Below, piece by piece: positions 13,826 through 26,700 of a DNA stretch of 64,000 nt. The DNA comes from Camarhynchus parvulus (lineage: Eukaryota; Chordata; Aves; Passeriformes; Thraupidae). The first letter of the stretch is position 1. Each line of letters starts with the position of its first letter. The notes under the pieces are model-generated. The model did not search any database. It had not been told where the DNA came from and worked only from the letters and a program-made list of their open reading frames with translations. Location: contig NC_044582.1 of the NCBI RefSeq assembly GCF_901933205.1, positions 14,799,820 to 14,863,819 of the forward strand, written 5' to 3'. A program made the translations under genes and the position numbers.

Positions 13826-15415
13826 TGTGAATTCAGAGGGAAAAAATGGGAAAATAAAAGAAAAAAGGAAAATACCTTTATTATATGTTGTTCTGGCATT
13901 GTGAGAGCTATGACTATCCAGAGCAAGACTGACTTATTTCAGAGAGTCCCTCAAAGCAACATCCAGCTCTTCAAGTTGCCTTTCTGGAGTTCAGCTTTTA
14001 TAACAGGCAACCCCTGAAAACTCAGTGCAGCTGAGTTCCATCACCTGGGGAACTCAGAGCTGACATCAGGAAAAGGGTTCTTGTTACCAGGTCCTTTACA
14101 TCTTTGACAATATCTTTGTATCTGGTGCCTGTGTGTTCCCAGCTCAGTGCTCACCCTCTGCGGCTCTGGAGAAGAAACATAAAAAAACCCCAAAAAAGTC
14201 ATTTGTGAGCAAATCCACATTGTGCAGAAACTGGTGGGCATTCCCCTCTGTCCACAGCCTGGGAAAGGTGGAATCCTGGATGGAGGAAAATACCTCCTGA
14301 TTGCTGTGAAGCCCAGAGGCAACAGCTCTGTGAGCAGCTCCAGGGCTTTCCTGAGTGCTGAGCACATCTGCACAGCACCTGGCACATCTGTAATTTCCTG
14401 CAGTGATTGCGCTTGGGCCACTTGACACAGCTGGATTTTTGTTTTGTGTTTCTGTTTCTGAAATTCTATGCTCTTGGCTGTTGAAAATGGGAAATGCAGA
14501 CAGAAATGCTTTTAGGGAATGGTAATGAGGGGCCATAAACACAAGTTCATACATCCCTTGCATCCCCAGCTTCCTTCATGGGCTAATTACTATTCAGGCT
14601 CATGTTTTGCTTTCTGAGCAGTTGGGAAACTTGTTGGAAGGTGTGTGCTGAAGCTACACTGTCTCATTATGCTACTTGCTTCCTCAGTTGGAAAAATCAT
14701 CTCTGACAAGCCACTTTCCTGGGCGCAGAGCTCAAAAGATGCCAAGAGGCTTGGGGCTCGATGAAAGGTATTTGATGTCAATTGCATTTGACATATGCAG
14801 GTTTGATATGTTCCTGGCTTCTAAGTGATGCCAAAAATGCAGTTTATGAGAATAATATGAAGGCAGAGGACAGAGATCTAACCTCCTCCAGATAATTGCT
14901 CTGAGTTGTTGCAAGGTGACCTTCATCCCCGCACAGACAGCTTGTTGGTGAGAGTGCAAAAACATTTATCTCTCCCAATCTTCCATGGGCGCATCAAAAC
15001 CAGCCTGTGCTGCTAAAAAAGCATCTCTGACCCTGTGTCTGCTGGGCAGGTGGGGAGATGGTGGCCTTTATCCAGGCACTAAGGGAGCTGTCCTCTGGCT
15101 TCACAAGCAGATACTGCCTGGGTGGCTTCCTAGTCCCCTTGGTAAGACCAAAAATTTGGTTTGTAAAGGGACAAACCTTCAGCATGAAACCTTCCAGAGG
15201 TGTAAATCCAGCTCTCCTGTCAGCCTTGTCCTTCTGTCAGCAGCTGTCTGGGATCTGGGCACTGACAAACAGGTGCTGCTGGCCAGCACAGATCCCTTTT
15301 CCTCCAACAGGCAGGGAAGGAGGCTGTGAGAGGTGGATCCTGCCCCTCACACCCTGCAGAGCCCCACTCCTGAGTGCATCCCCTTTCAGAGGGCTGAATT
15401 GCACCGTGATATGGT

Positions 15416-15801
15416 TGGCACAGACATGTTTTATGAAAAATCCTTTCCTTAGGATTTTTCCTCCTGAGAAGCTGAGAGGCCTCAGGAACAAAATGTAAAC
15501 AATGATATCTGCTGCTGTGGAATGCAACAGGTGCATCTGTGATTGGTCTTGTGTGGTTGTTCCTAATTAATGGCCAATCACAGCCCAGCTGGCTTGGACT
15601 CTCTGTCCGAGCCACAAGCTTTTGTTATTCATTCTTTCTTTTTCTATTCTTAGCTAGCCTTCTGATGAAATCCTTTCTTCTATTCTTTTAGTATAGTTTT
15701 AATGTAATATATATCATACAATAATAAATCAAGCCTTCTGAAACATGGAGTCAGATCCTCATCTCTTCCCTCATCCTCAGACCCCTGTGAACACAGTCAC
15801 A
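15416..15801 (+). mobile_element. Solo LTR of an endogenous retrovirus (passerine type)
   Basis: The segment begins TGGCACAGAC and ends CAGTCACA, with AATAAA in sense orientation near 15725. It aligns over its full length with the reverse complement of 28041-28425, sharing long words such as CTTCTGATGAAATCC and GAAACATGGAGTCAGATCC. The six bases on either side (tatggt and gacacc) do not match, so no target site duplication is seen. No retroviral genes flank it. Confidence 0.85.
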
Positions 15802-18800
15802 GACACCTGTCACAGGCTGGGGCAGCACACAGAGTCTTCCTGCCTGAACATTTGGATATTTCCACAGAATTTTGCTCCAAGGTAAAAAAAAGCTTTTCAC
15901 ACCATGCTCCCTAAGGGAGAAATCAACAGGAAAAAAATCAACAGGAAAACCCAACAGGAAAAACAAGCTTCTCTTTTACTGATTCATTTTCCTTGATGTC
16001 AAAGCAGCACAGAGCCACCAGTCAGGAATATTAATGATGTCCTGTCTGGGCTGGGCAGCACTGACAGCCCCAGAGCCCCTCATCAGCAACCAGGAGGGCA
16101 GAGAGAGTGAGTCTGTGCCTGCCTCTGCTCCCTGAGCATTTCCATGGGTGTTTTCCTGCTTGCAACACTCCAAGAGTGACCTCACCTCTCCCCAAATCTC
16201 ATCAGCTGCAGTTTGTTCCCGGCAAATTGCTTTGCTGCTTAATGAGGGCAATTTCCATGCTTGCTTAGATTTTGCATCTCTTACTGTTGGGGCCAAAATT
16301 AATCTGCCCTTCCTTTGGGAAGAATAGCTCCTGTACTTCCTCTGGGAAGAACATTTTCTGTCCTCCAGCTGTCCCTGCTCTCACAGAGCTGCCTGCTGAA
16401 AGCCCATCTTGCCCGGGTGAGATGCAACTGCTCCCAGAAAAGACACAGACAGTTCAGAGATGTCTTTGAGGCCTAGTTCACTTCAGAACTTTGCGAAACT
16501 GCTGCCCTAAATCTCACAGCTGGAGTCTGGATGTGGCTGGGATGCACCCACAGCTGCTTTTTAAAGCAAAGTGTAAATACCAGAGCACACTTCAGAAACA
16601 AGCCCTGTACATGCCAGAAGTGGTACTGCATTCCAGGCATATTTTGCTAAAATCTCCAGAGCAGGAAATTGCTATTTTCTACAATAAAATTCAAAATTCT
16701 AGCCTGTTTTTGCAAGCTGCAATTCCCAGATATTCAAATCCATTTCTTTTACCCATCATTGCAGTGTTTTACTGAGAGTGTGTGTACTTGTAAGTGCTAC
16801 ACATCATCCAACTGTTCAGGTTTGGTTTGGGCTAGAAATTACATGTGCACATAATAAGACATAATCTTGGTTTGAGAGCTGCAGGCAGACCAACGGTAGG
16901 GTACAAAACTCCACAGTGGAACTGCTGCAGACATTTTATTTGTTTCACACAGGTCCTCCAGGAGCTCCCCAGCTGGAAATGCAAACATCAAACCTCGAGA
17001 TGACTTTTGAAAACCCAGGCCAAAGAGAATGAGCAATTTGCCAAAGACACAGAGGGAATTTGCAGAGCACCAAGAATGGGAGCAAGATATCTGAGGTGAA
17101 ATTTAAAATGCTTGTCCCAAAACTCTCCCTGGTACAACTACACTGCTGATTCTCTGCTTTTTTTTTTTAGGTATCTCACTCCAGCTTCCTCAATATCTTT
17201 TAATAACATTAAAAAGAAAACAGGTGCTTCTATTTATGAGTAGGAAACTTTCTTGGAAGTTTACAGGAACAAAAAAAGCAATGTATGTTTCCAGGCACAG
17301 TAAGATTTCTGAGCAAGCCTTTTTTTATTATTCAATTTAAGCCCAAGTAAAATATATAGCTGTTTCAGATTTGGTTCCTCTCTGAAACATGCCTTGTAGA
17401 ACAATGTTTCTCTCCCCCTGTGATTCTGACTCCACAACACCAGTTTTATTTGCCAGACCTGGCAAACAATGATCCATCCATCCACGTCATGCATATTATG
17501 TCAAATTTATTACGACAGCTTTCCAGCATATTTCCACTCAAGGTTTCATTCTTCTTACAGATTCTGCAAATGAGCAACAGTTTTAGTTACAAATGCCTCC
17601 CCATGAGGCAGCACTCCTGACAATAGAACAGAACTTACTGTATTTCTTGCAGGATTGTGACACCCATACAACCAATCATTGTGACACACTGCTGAGGAAC
17701 ACGGTTTTGCTCTGTGGTTGATATATTCCCAACTCAAAATGAATAGAAGGGATACTGGGAGTCATTCAAGCCTTGATTAGTACTTGGCTGGGTCACTCAT
17801 ACATCTTCATGTCCAGACAGGAGAAGACAACCCAAAGAATCAGCTGCCCCCAGCCAAGGCCCTGAGCCTTGGGAGAGGTTTGACCACAGGACGTTTGTGG
17901 AAATATGAATATCAAACATGCATGGAGCAAACCATGCAGCAGAGAGAGCTGCAAGGTGCTCTTGACAGATGGTGGCAGGGCTAACGAGTGTCTGGACTAA
18001 AAGATTCTGTTCCCTTTTTGCTGGAAAGCACTCAGAGCTTTATTAGGTGACCCAGCAAAGCTTTAGCACCTGCTTACAGTGAGGCTTGCTGACTCATGTG
18101 CAGGTAGATAAATGAACTGGGGTTCATTTGGGCAGGAAAATGCCCTGTCTGGTTCTTCCCGGCTGGGGAAGCACCCAGTGCCAGTGGAACATTATTTTCA
18201 AACTGGAAATGATATTCAGTCCCTGCTTTACAATTCTCAGCTATGAAACACTGTAGAGACCAGCTCTGAGCTGCACCGGGAGTAAAACAACTGTCACAGC
18301 AGCCTCCCACAACACTTACAGTCTTCTCCTCCCTGCTCACAGCACTTTTCCCTTTCTGTGCCCAGGAAACCCAGCCATGCTCTCACCTCTCCTTTGGGTT
18401 TGCCTGCAGAGGAGCCTGGAGCAGCCCTGGCCATTTCTGGCTGCTGGACAGCTGTGTCCAGACACCAGGCAAGGGAGAAATGCTTGGGAAAAGCTGGTTT
18501 TGCTTTTGCTGAAGATTTCCCAAACCTTTCAACACTGCAAACCTCCATGCAAATTGTAACAACCCTGGAATTTCTGTTGGCAGAGGTGGAACTTGGAGCA
18601 TTATTGCCCACCCCAGTCTCTCTGCTCTGACAATCTGTGTCTCATGAAGAGCACAGAAATGCTGCATGATCAGCATCAGAGCCAGGGAAGAGGATTAATG
18701 TGATTAGTCATAAATGGAGCGAGAAAAACTCATTCTGGAGTTTAGAGGAGTTCTGCTGGAGAACTTGCAAGTGCAAAGATATTGAGCATCCAATAGCTAT

Positions 18801-20550
18801 TTAACCTAGTGTGCCAACATTATTCTGCTTTGGAAGTTTATACCAGCAACTGAAAAAAGCTAGATTTAAATAGCTGTCAGAGAAAATGAAAAGGCTTCAC
18901 AGCTCGAAAGGTCTGAAGAAAATAAATGCAACCACTAAGGGTATTTTTTAAATCATGGGAAAATGACATTGAATAAGCTAACAATGGTGAATTTCATACA
19001 GCAGTAAATAGGAATATCACTCTTCAGCCATTGGATTCACAAAAGAAACCAATGTCATTTGGCAGATAGCAAACTGAGGTACGGAGTTTGAAAAGAAATA
19101 AAAAGGGGTTTTGTCCTGGTACCCCAGGAGACCAGCTGGGAGCCAGGGACAAAAGGCAGATGTGGACAGCACCCCGTGCCTTTCCCATGGGCAGCACTGC
19201 CCATCCACACAGCTTTGGGGCTGCTGCTGATGCCCAGGAGCACTGCAGAGCTCAGGGCTCAGGGCTGCCCTGGCATGGGGCGAGCCCTGAGCTCTGGTGC
19301 CCCTCCAGGGGAGCCCTCCCTGCTCAGAGCCAGAGCAGCCACACAGGGGCTGACAGGGCAGCGCTGAATTTATCTCCCAAATCCCAGCCCTGCCCGGACA
19401 TGGAGCAGATGTTCAACTCCCTGGGGGAGTCACTGAGCCCTGTGGATGTGCTTTGAGGGGTGCCAGAGCACGTGGAGTGTGCACAGCCTGAACTTTGAAT
19501 GGGAATCCCACCAGGTGAGATCACCCAGCACTAAACCAGGGGTGCATCTTACCAGAACCAGCTCTCCAGCAAAAACAGCACCAGGGTGTAATCCTAAAGC
19601 AGGGTGACAGCTCTGAGAACCTAAAGAGTGGTGGGTGACAGCTCTGAGAAGCAGGTCCAGGGGGACAAGGTGCTCTCCCAGGCTGTTGTGAGCAACAAAC
19701 TCCTCTGCAGGTCCCGGTTACAATACAGCTGGAAGTAAGTGAAAGTCAAATAAACCTCTCAGGGATAAAACTGAACTAAAAAACCCCATCAGCACCTATC
19801 CATGGCTGCTCAGGGAGCACAGCTTCTCCCCTCCATCCCTGCTCACAGCAGAGCACATGCTGAAGTGGTTTCCTGCTGTGGGATGTGTTTGCAGAGCTGG
19901 GCCTGCATTGATCACATCCGTGGGTAAACAACCTTGTTTTTCACCAAGCACAGAATGCATGGATGCAGAGATGCAGCCTGGGAGCTAGAGGGGTTTGCAA
20001 CCAGCAAATTCAGGGAATAACTTCGGTATAAAATTAAAAACAAAAAATAAAAATCAATTAGGAAAGAAAAATGTTGACTCCACTTCTTTCTGAAATCCCT
20101 TGGAACCCAACAGCTTCTTGTCCAATCAAGGACACAGAGCAGCTTCCAAAATGTAACATCACATGTTGAGTACAATTCATGCATCCAAAGTCTTTTTATC
20201 AAAACAGAACAACAGCAGAAAAAATTCCAGGAAAAAAACAGGCACTGGCTCTACCACAGGAAAATTCAGGTTTTGTCATATGAATTAATCAAAACCAGGA
20301 CAATACTCCTTTGGTTTCAGTATAAACTGCAATTTCCTAACTTTCAGTGAATAACTTCCATTCCAAATGGTCATTTATCTTCAAGAGCAAAAATAAGTCT
20401 TCAACCACAGTACTTCAAGTGCAGATTATTTTCCTCACAGGGGAAAAAAAACCAAGTCCCTTTTCCAGTCACCTGTGAGTAAAACAATATTTTTACTAAT
20501 TCTAGAAAGAGCTCTACTGAGCAGAAAGCTACTTGTGGCTGCCAGATCAT

Positions 20551-20645
20551 GGATTTTGGGTGGTTTAAGGCTGGGTTTTTTGGTTTTGGTTGGTTGGTAT
20601 TTTTTGTTTGCTTGGTTTTTTGTTGGTTTTTTTTTTTTTTGTGTG
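20551..20645. repeat. T/G-rich low-complexity tract
   Basis: Runs of GGTTTT and GGTTGG words grade into a poly-T run and then gtgtgt. Confidence 0.85.
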
Positions 20646-21714
20646 TTACATTTGTAGTCTCTAAATGTGGTGGGATGTAAAAAGTCTGCATATCTAATTA
20701 AAACACCCATTAATGGAAAATTAAATAATTCCAGGGTCAGGAATGACTATTAATTTGCTGAATATAAGTGGGATCATTTAAAATATTCTCAGTTTCTGAA
20801 ACAATGGAGAATTCTTGGCTCTTCACAGGATTTGCCTCTAATGGTTTTTGTTGTTTGGGTTTTTTTTTTTTTTTATTTCTCCAGATTTTCATATTTTTGA
20901 ATATTTCCAAGACTGACAAACATTTCCCACAGTATGAGAGCTACAGGAAATCAAGGCCAAGGAAAATCCATTAAATCCATGTTTTCATATAGACTTTATT
21001 TCCTTCAGCTTCAGTGAAAGCAGCAGATTGACCTCTCACTTCAGCAACCACTGAGTATTTAAGAGACCATCAGGAGTTTAACAAGCCAAGTGCTTTATTT
21101 ATCCCATAATTAAAAGCTGCCCTTCCCACTCCCTTGAACACATAATTTTTTCCAAAATACATCTCAAGATGTTATTTTCTTTTAAATCCCCTTTAAACTG
21201 TCCCTGGGTGCAAGTCTCTCACACCCTGGGGAAAGGATGTAGCTGTGTTTTGATTATCCCTTGTTACACCAAAATTGCAATGTGTGGGGAAATTATGGAG
21301 ATCAGGAAAAAAATCCAAAAAAAAATAAAAAAAGATGAAAAAATCTTAGGTTTCTTGAAATAGATTCTGCCTTGCTTTGGGCTGGTTTTGATTGGCTTCT
21401 GTATAATTAGCTCTTGCTCACAGTTTCTGTGATAATTGCACTCTCTATTAATTGAGCATATATTGTACTCTGTGCAGTCAGCAAGTGATGAAGCTGTCAG
21501 TATTTTGTTAGCTATTACACTGCCTGATTCTTATGGGCTGTTTGATATTAGTAACAAATTAGCCAATTTATACGTCATAAATAAGATTCAAAAGCCCTGC
21601 TTTATCAGCTGGAGAGAAAAATACTGTTATCTTGGTTGACAAAATGCTTGTACTAAGATTCCAAGTGCCTTTTGGCAGGAATTCATCAGAGCAGATGTAT
21701 TCCTTCTATCAGGC

Positions 21715-21770
21715 ACCATTTGGTTCAATTATTCTTAATGTTTAATGGCAGAATAATTGAACCAAATGGT
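21715..21770. repeat. Perfect inverted repeat, 20-bp arms and 16-nt loop
   Basis: The left arm at 21715-21734 (accatttggttcaattattc) is the exact reverse complement of 21751-21770, with a 16-base spacer. Pairing does not extend cleanly beyond the arms. Confidence 0.95.
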
Positions 21771-22182
21771 AATATATACCCCCATAAAATACTTTCATCA
21801 AATGCTTTAATTGCTGGATCTCTATAACTGCAGTGTCTGAGTGCTTTATTCTGCTTATTGACACCTGACAGACCATGATGTAAATACATTCCTTTAATAA
21901 ATCTCTTGATGAGCTTGATCAGAGGTGAGCACTAAACCCATGCCAACAGGTTCTCCACTGGTAAATGGGGCTGGGGAACTGGGACAAACAGGGGGAAAGC
22001 AAAGTGCCCCAAAGCTGCTTCCTCACAATCCCAGGCACTCCTGGGCAGCCACCCTGCAGGAGGAGGAAGGATGAGGGTGGCCATGCCTGGTCTGTGCTCT
22101 CAAAACCTGTTCCAGACATCTTCCCCCTTGCTAGGGAGCATCTTGGTCTAAATGGCAAAGCAGTTGCTTGGTTTCCACTTAC

Positions 22183-22291
22183 CAGGCTTGTGCTCAAAAA
22201 GTTCTTCCTTGGGCTGAATCTCCCAACACCCACACGAGTTGTGACAGCAATAACCTGGGGTCTGACCCACACTCCATGGAATTGGCAGAGG
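22183..22291 (-). other. Candidate unassigned exon, 109 bp
   Basis: On the minus strand a pyrimidine-rich acceptor (ttcgtttccatcctcag) precedes a 109-base segment that ends at a strong donor, CCTG|gtaagt. Two of three frames are open, so coding status is undecided. One frame carries four cysteines in a short span (YCCHNSCGC). A second strong donor, CTTG|gtaagt, lies about 240 bases upstream in the same orientation (exon edge 22531). I do not recognise a protein; a non-coding transcript is as likely. Confidence 0.2.
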
Positions 22292-23491
22292 CTGAGGATG
22301 GAAACGAAGGCTCCACACACTCCTGACCCTCCCCTGGCACTCTGGAATGCCTGGACAAAAGCAGCAGGAGGATGGGCTGAGCTGGGAGGAGGTGCAGAGC
22401 CAGGGGAGAAGCTGCAGGGAGGAGGTGGATGGCTGTTTGCACTCCCTGCTGGATGCAGGCAATAAACATCTGGAACTGAGGAATGATCATAACAGCAAGG
22501 AGTGGTTTGCAGGTCAGGGGGAAGACTTACCAAGCAGAGGGGGATCTCTGGCTCCCAAAGGCACTGCCTGCCTCTAGTGTTGCATTTTTGGCTACTGCTG
22601 GGTACAATGGTGGTCACTGATCAGGGCTCCTCAAGCAAAGGATGCAACAATCCAGGCACTGTGCATCCAGAATTGGCCAAGAGACAGTGAGGAGATGAAG
22701 CCACCTTCTCCCTGCTCCTGGCAAATTCCCAGAATCAATATCAACAGGCTATCAATAGCAACAGGATTCAGTATTAAGCTGAGGTAAGGGAAAAGCACAG
22801 AAACACCTGCCAGTGTTACAGATCCATGTCCTGCTCTCCACACCACCAAGATCAGTGCAGGTTCTGGACCTGGACATGCTTGTGCAGGCAGGTGCCATCC
22901 CAGGTTGTGCCAGAACAGAGTGCCCAGGAGGACAGAGCAGCAGAGAAAAAAGCAAGAGAAGTGAGTCCCTCCCAGCCCCACTCAGCTGAGACACCTGCTT
23001 TACCTGCAGACACTGAACAAACACAAACAACTGCAAAATCCCCTGTGCAGGATTCTGCTGGGATCCTGAGAGGATTAAACAGAGCAGAAGGAATGGGGAA
23101 GAGATGCATTTTGAAAGCTTCTCGATTAATTTCTTATTGCTGGCGCCCAGCCAGGCTGGAGATGCAGGGAAGGGAGGGGAACCAAGGGGCCACAGCAATT
23201 GCTCCCAGCCCAGAGTTCCCCCAGTGCCAGCAGATCAGAACCACCAGGGCTGCAAGGACAGCCCTCACCCTGCACTCCTATTTGTGCTTTAGGGCTGAGA
23301 AATCAAACATTACACTATTATGGATGTATTCACTATTCTGTTTTTATCAGTCTGAGGTTTTTTTTTTTTTTTACTCTTTCTGGGTAAAGAATTGAATGAA
23401 GATGGAAGGGGTGAAGCCTGTGGAAAAATTCTAACCCACTGAAGTTTTCAAGATGCTATGGCATTTATGTATACTACAAGAAAAAGCCCTT
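22292..23491. other. Intergenic GC-rich patch and flank
   Basis: Overlapping open frames on both strands follow the high GC content, and none resembles a known family. A poly-T run lies at about 23358-23371, just before the CR1 element. Confidence 0.6.
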
Positions 23492-23752
23492 TCCAGTGCC
23501 TGAAGGAGGCTACAGGAAAGATAACTGGGACAATTTGTCAGGAAGTGTGGGTTTCAAACAGAAAGATGGTAAATTCAATATCTGATTGGGAAGAAATTCT
23601 TCCCTGTGAGGGTGGTGAGACTGCCCCATCCCTGGAAGTGTCCAAGGCCAGGCTGGATGGGGCTGGGACAGTGGAAGGTGGTTGGCAGGGAAGGTTTGGC
23701 TGGATGATCTTTGAAGGCCCTTTCAAGCCAAATCATTTTGTGATTCTGTGAA
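23492..23752 (+). mobile_element. CR1 LINE, 3' end fragment
   Basis: The fragment shows the usual CR1 3' end in order: cagtgcctgaaggaggctac, then ttcttccctgtgagggtggtgag, ccatccctggaagtgtccaa, ggatgatctttgaaggccc, and a terminal tgattctgtgaa. Internal gaps remove several blocks relative to a full CR1 tail. It is 5'-truncated as usual and has no open reading frame. Confidence 0.93.
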
Positions 23753-26700
23753 TGGGAATTATTGCAAACCATTAAAGCAGCACCTGCTCTTGAATTGCCA
23801 AATGAATGTTTAATTGTGATTCACATATCCTGAATTAGGGATGGGGATCCTGGGACATCACAGAGACACTGCCCAGCTCTGTCCTGAAGGCTGGAAGTGA
23901 TACAGGCACTTTCTGCACCACCTGCTTTTAATACTCATCTTAACACAGAGTGTGTGTGGTTCTGGTACACAGAACACACAGCAGAACAAAAGAAACATCC
24001 TGCAAACGTGGGCTCTCCTGCTGTTGCTGCATTTCCAGATCTTTGAATGATCTGGAAACAACCAGGGAAGAACTTCAGCTGTGATGTGAACAAAGCTCAA
24101 GCTGAATGGTGAAACCTGGAGATCAATTATTGGAAGGAGGCAGTGCTCTGGCACAGCCCTCTGTGTCCTTTCAAAGGGAGCCCTTTTCAAGGAATGGCCT
24201 CATGACATGGAGATGGGAATTTCCCAACCTGAAAATCCAACGCAGCTGCCATGCAGAACAAGCCAGGTTCAGCAGATGGAGCATGACAGTGAGAATCCTT
24301 CAGATTTGAGGGCAGCAATTTCTGCAATGAATATAGTCCAGATGATAGTGGGGGAAAAAAAAATCATCAAGATGGCTTCTGTTAAGGAAATCGATAGGAT
24401 TGAAGCTGCAGGGCTGAGTTGGGCACATGGAGAACTGACAGTCCCATTGCTCTGCTGTTGCCCTCAATAGTTTTGTCCTGATGGGGAAGCACTCAGCATT
24501 CTGAACGCTGGAATGAGAACAGCAGTGTCCTGCTCTCACCATGGAAAACACAGAAAAAAGAATCATTCTTTTGCAAGGGACATTCTGCACATCTGAGAAC
24601 ATTTCCTCTCTGCTCTGAGTGCTCTCTGAAGCGAATGTGAGGACTGACTGACAGATGTTCAGTGGACAAGCTGTGGAGGTGTGTTATGTCAAGCATTCCG
24701 CCAGGGCTACGAGACAATGGGGATGGAAAATTAAATGCAAAATAATGCATTGCTTCATTTTCCCTGTGTTTTGCACACACTTGTTTAGAGCACATCTCAA
24801 AAGGGATTAACATCTTTGGATGACATTCCTCCTGCTGCACAATATGGGAAAATCACTTGGGAAAACAGCAGAAAAAGCCTCTGGCACTGAGGGCTTTCCA
24901 GCACTTCAGGAATACAAGATCTAGGCTGAGCAGTGCTAATCAATGAAGCTGAACTTAGTGAATGGACAGCATTAAAAAAATCCAAGAGAAATAATGGGAG
25001 TTTGTCTGACTTTGTATTAATACTGGATTCTTTGGGCAAGCCCTAATAATTTCTGTTGACATCAGAAAGGAATGGGGCAACCAGGATTCCTAAAAGGTCC
25101 TTTTCCCCATACCTACCTCAAAAATGGAAAAAAACCAAAAGGGGCAGAGAGAAAATCACCCCCACCAACTCTTCCTTTAACTGTAAGGAAGAAAGGGAGG
25201 GACAAAGTCCACAGCTCATCCTGCCCAAACATCTCCAGGAGCTCCTTGCACAGAGCTGCCAACCCCAAATCCCTTCCCTGGCACCCATTCAGGGGCAAGC
25301 CAGGACAACCCAACGACCCGTGCAGGGCCAGAGGAGTTTAGGCCTGACAAAGAAAACATTTCCACCTTCCCAGTGAAGTCTGAGCTTGCCTGTGCACGGC
25401 TCAGAGGGGCAGGACAGTGCTGCTCTGCATCCACCATGCAAAGCCCAAGGTGGCAGAGGGAGGATGAGCCCTTTGATGCTCAGTGCCAGCACTGCAGGGC
25501 TCCTGCTGAAGGGCAGCAGTGCCCCCCCAGCTGCAGGGGGTTCTGTGCTCAGCTCTGGCTCCCCCCCAGCCCAAGATATTGCAGCAGCGGGGTGCAGCCC
25601 CCAGTGCTGCCCATCCCCTTTGAATGAGGCCCCTGGTCCCACTCTGCTCAGCCACAAGGTCAGTTTTGCCGAGCAGGCAGGTGGGGCAGGGCAGCAAATG
25701 CCATTTGTGCTCCCTCCAGGGTCAGGTCTGTAATAGAAGCTCAGGGAGGGAGTTTTTCCATGGATTGAGCTGAGAGTGCTGGCCATGTTCAGTCACAGAG
25801 CCAAGCAGAGCAGTGCCCCTGACCCAAGTGGCTTTTCCTGCCCCCCTTTACTGACCTGAAACAAAGGAGCAGCATCCCTCCTAAGGACTTGCTGCAATGC
25901 CCTTTCTTGCCTGTTGATTTTTGTGTCTGTTTTGGAGCAGCAGTTGGCACCTAGCTCTAAAGAGGCTGCCACATGCAATTACAGAGAGAAGGTCTTGAAG
26001 GACACAGTGCTGAAGCAGAGAGACATTTGAAATAAACTTAAAGGGAACAGCTTTGTTTAGCTCTGTGCCCTTTGGCTGCCCTGTAATTCTTTATGTCGAT
26101 TATAATAGAAAGATCAAATTTCTCATTTTCTCACCTCTGTATCCAGAGAGATGCAAAATTTCGTTCACTTGATCTCTCTGAGCCCTCCTTTCCCAGATTT
26201 GCTTACCAATACTTTGTCACTGTCACCTCCTTGATGATGACCTGCTTGCATTCATCCATGCATTCACAAGAGTTGCTCTGGTAAATGAAAAGGTCCCAGT
26301 TTCCAAATCTGCACATCCCAACAGCACTTAATTCATGGAGCAGCCTATTTCTGACAGTCCTTCTGTCCAGGCTTGGCTATATCTGTTAGATTTCATTAGA
26401 AATTAGCATGGATTTAATTGTGAATTGAGGGCCAGGATATTCCCTGGCCCATTCAAGGATATTCCATATTTCAAAGATATTCCCATCTTTGAAAACACAA
26501 GGAGGTCCAGAATGAGGCACCTCATTCCTCTGTACCAGGGAATATTATCCTCATGGCATTGCTTTTACTTTCCCCTTCTTGATGACGTGTGAGGACTCCA
26601 AGGACACAAGGAGGGCAGATGTGGGAAACCATCACAATTCCAGTGTGGAGGTACAGCAGACAGGAGAAGCAGAGCCCTTCCCAAGGCCAGAGAGGATCCT

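Larger units (their letters stand above)
9269..15415. other. Intergenic DNA with possible conserved non-coding stretches
   Basis: No gene is recognised. The stretches at about 9630-10060 and 11170-12080 are rich in homeodomain words and include the octamer ATTTGCAT near 11880, a look common in conserved non-coding elements. A poly-A/(AAAAC) tract lies at 10674-10715, a T-run at about 11450-11465, an A-run at about 12138-12152, and an imperfect palindromic tandem repeat at 13754-13825. A segment at 14088-14165 on the minus strand has splice-like borders and one open frame. Confidence 0.6.
15802..22182. other. Intergenic DNA, no gene recognised
   Basis: The sequence is mixed. Around 19090-19460 lies a GC-rich patch with open frames on both strands that look like a composition effect. 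Around 20551-20645 and 20862-20876 there are T/G-rich and poly-T tracts. At 21370-21910 the sequence is AT-rich with homeodomain-type words and holds a perfect hairpin. No splice-supported coding exon was identified. Confidence 0.6.

Noticed and set aside
14041..14563. Overlapping 126- and 139-codon open frames on the minus strand
   Set aside because: No domain is recognised and frames overlap in several registers. Only the small splice-bounded part is mentioned as a weak finding.
25200..25790. Cluster of long open frames on both strands
   Set aside because: The local GC-rich composition suppresses stop codons on both strands. There are no splice support and no recognisable motif.
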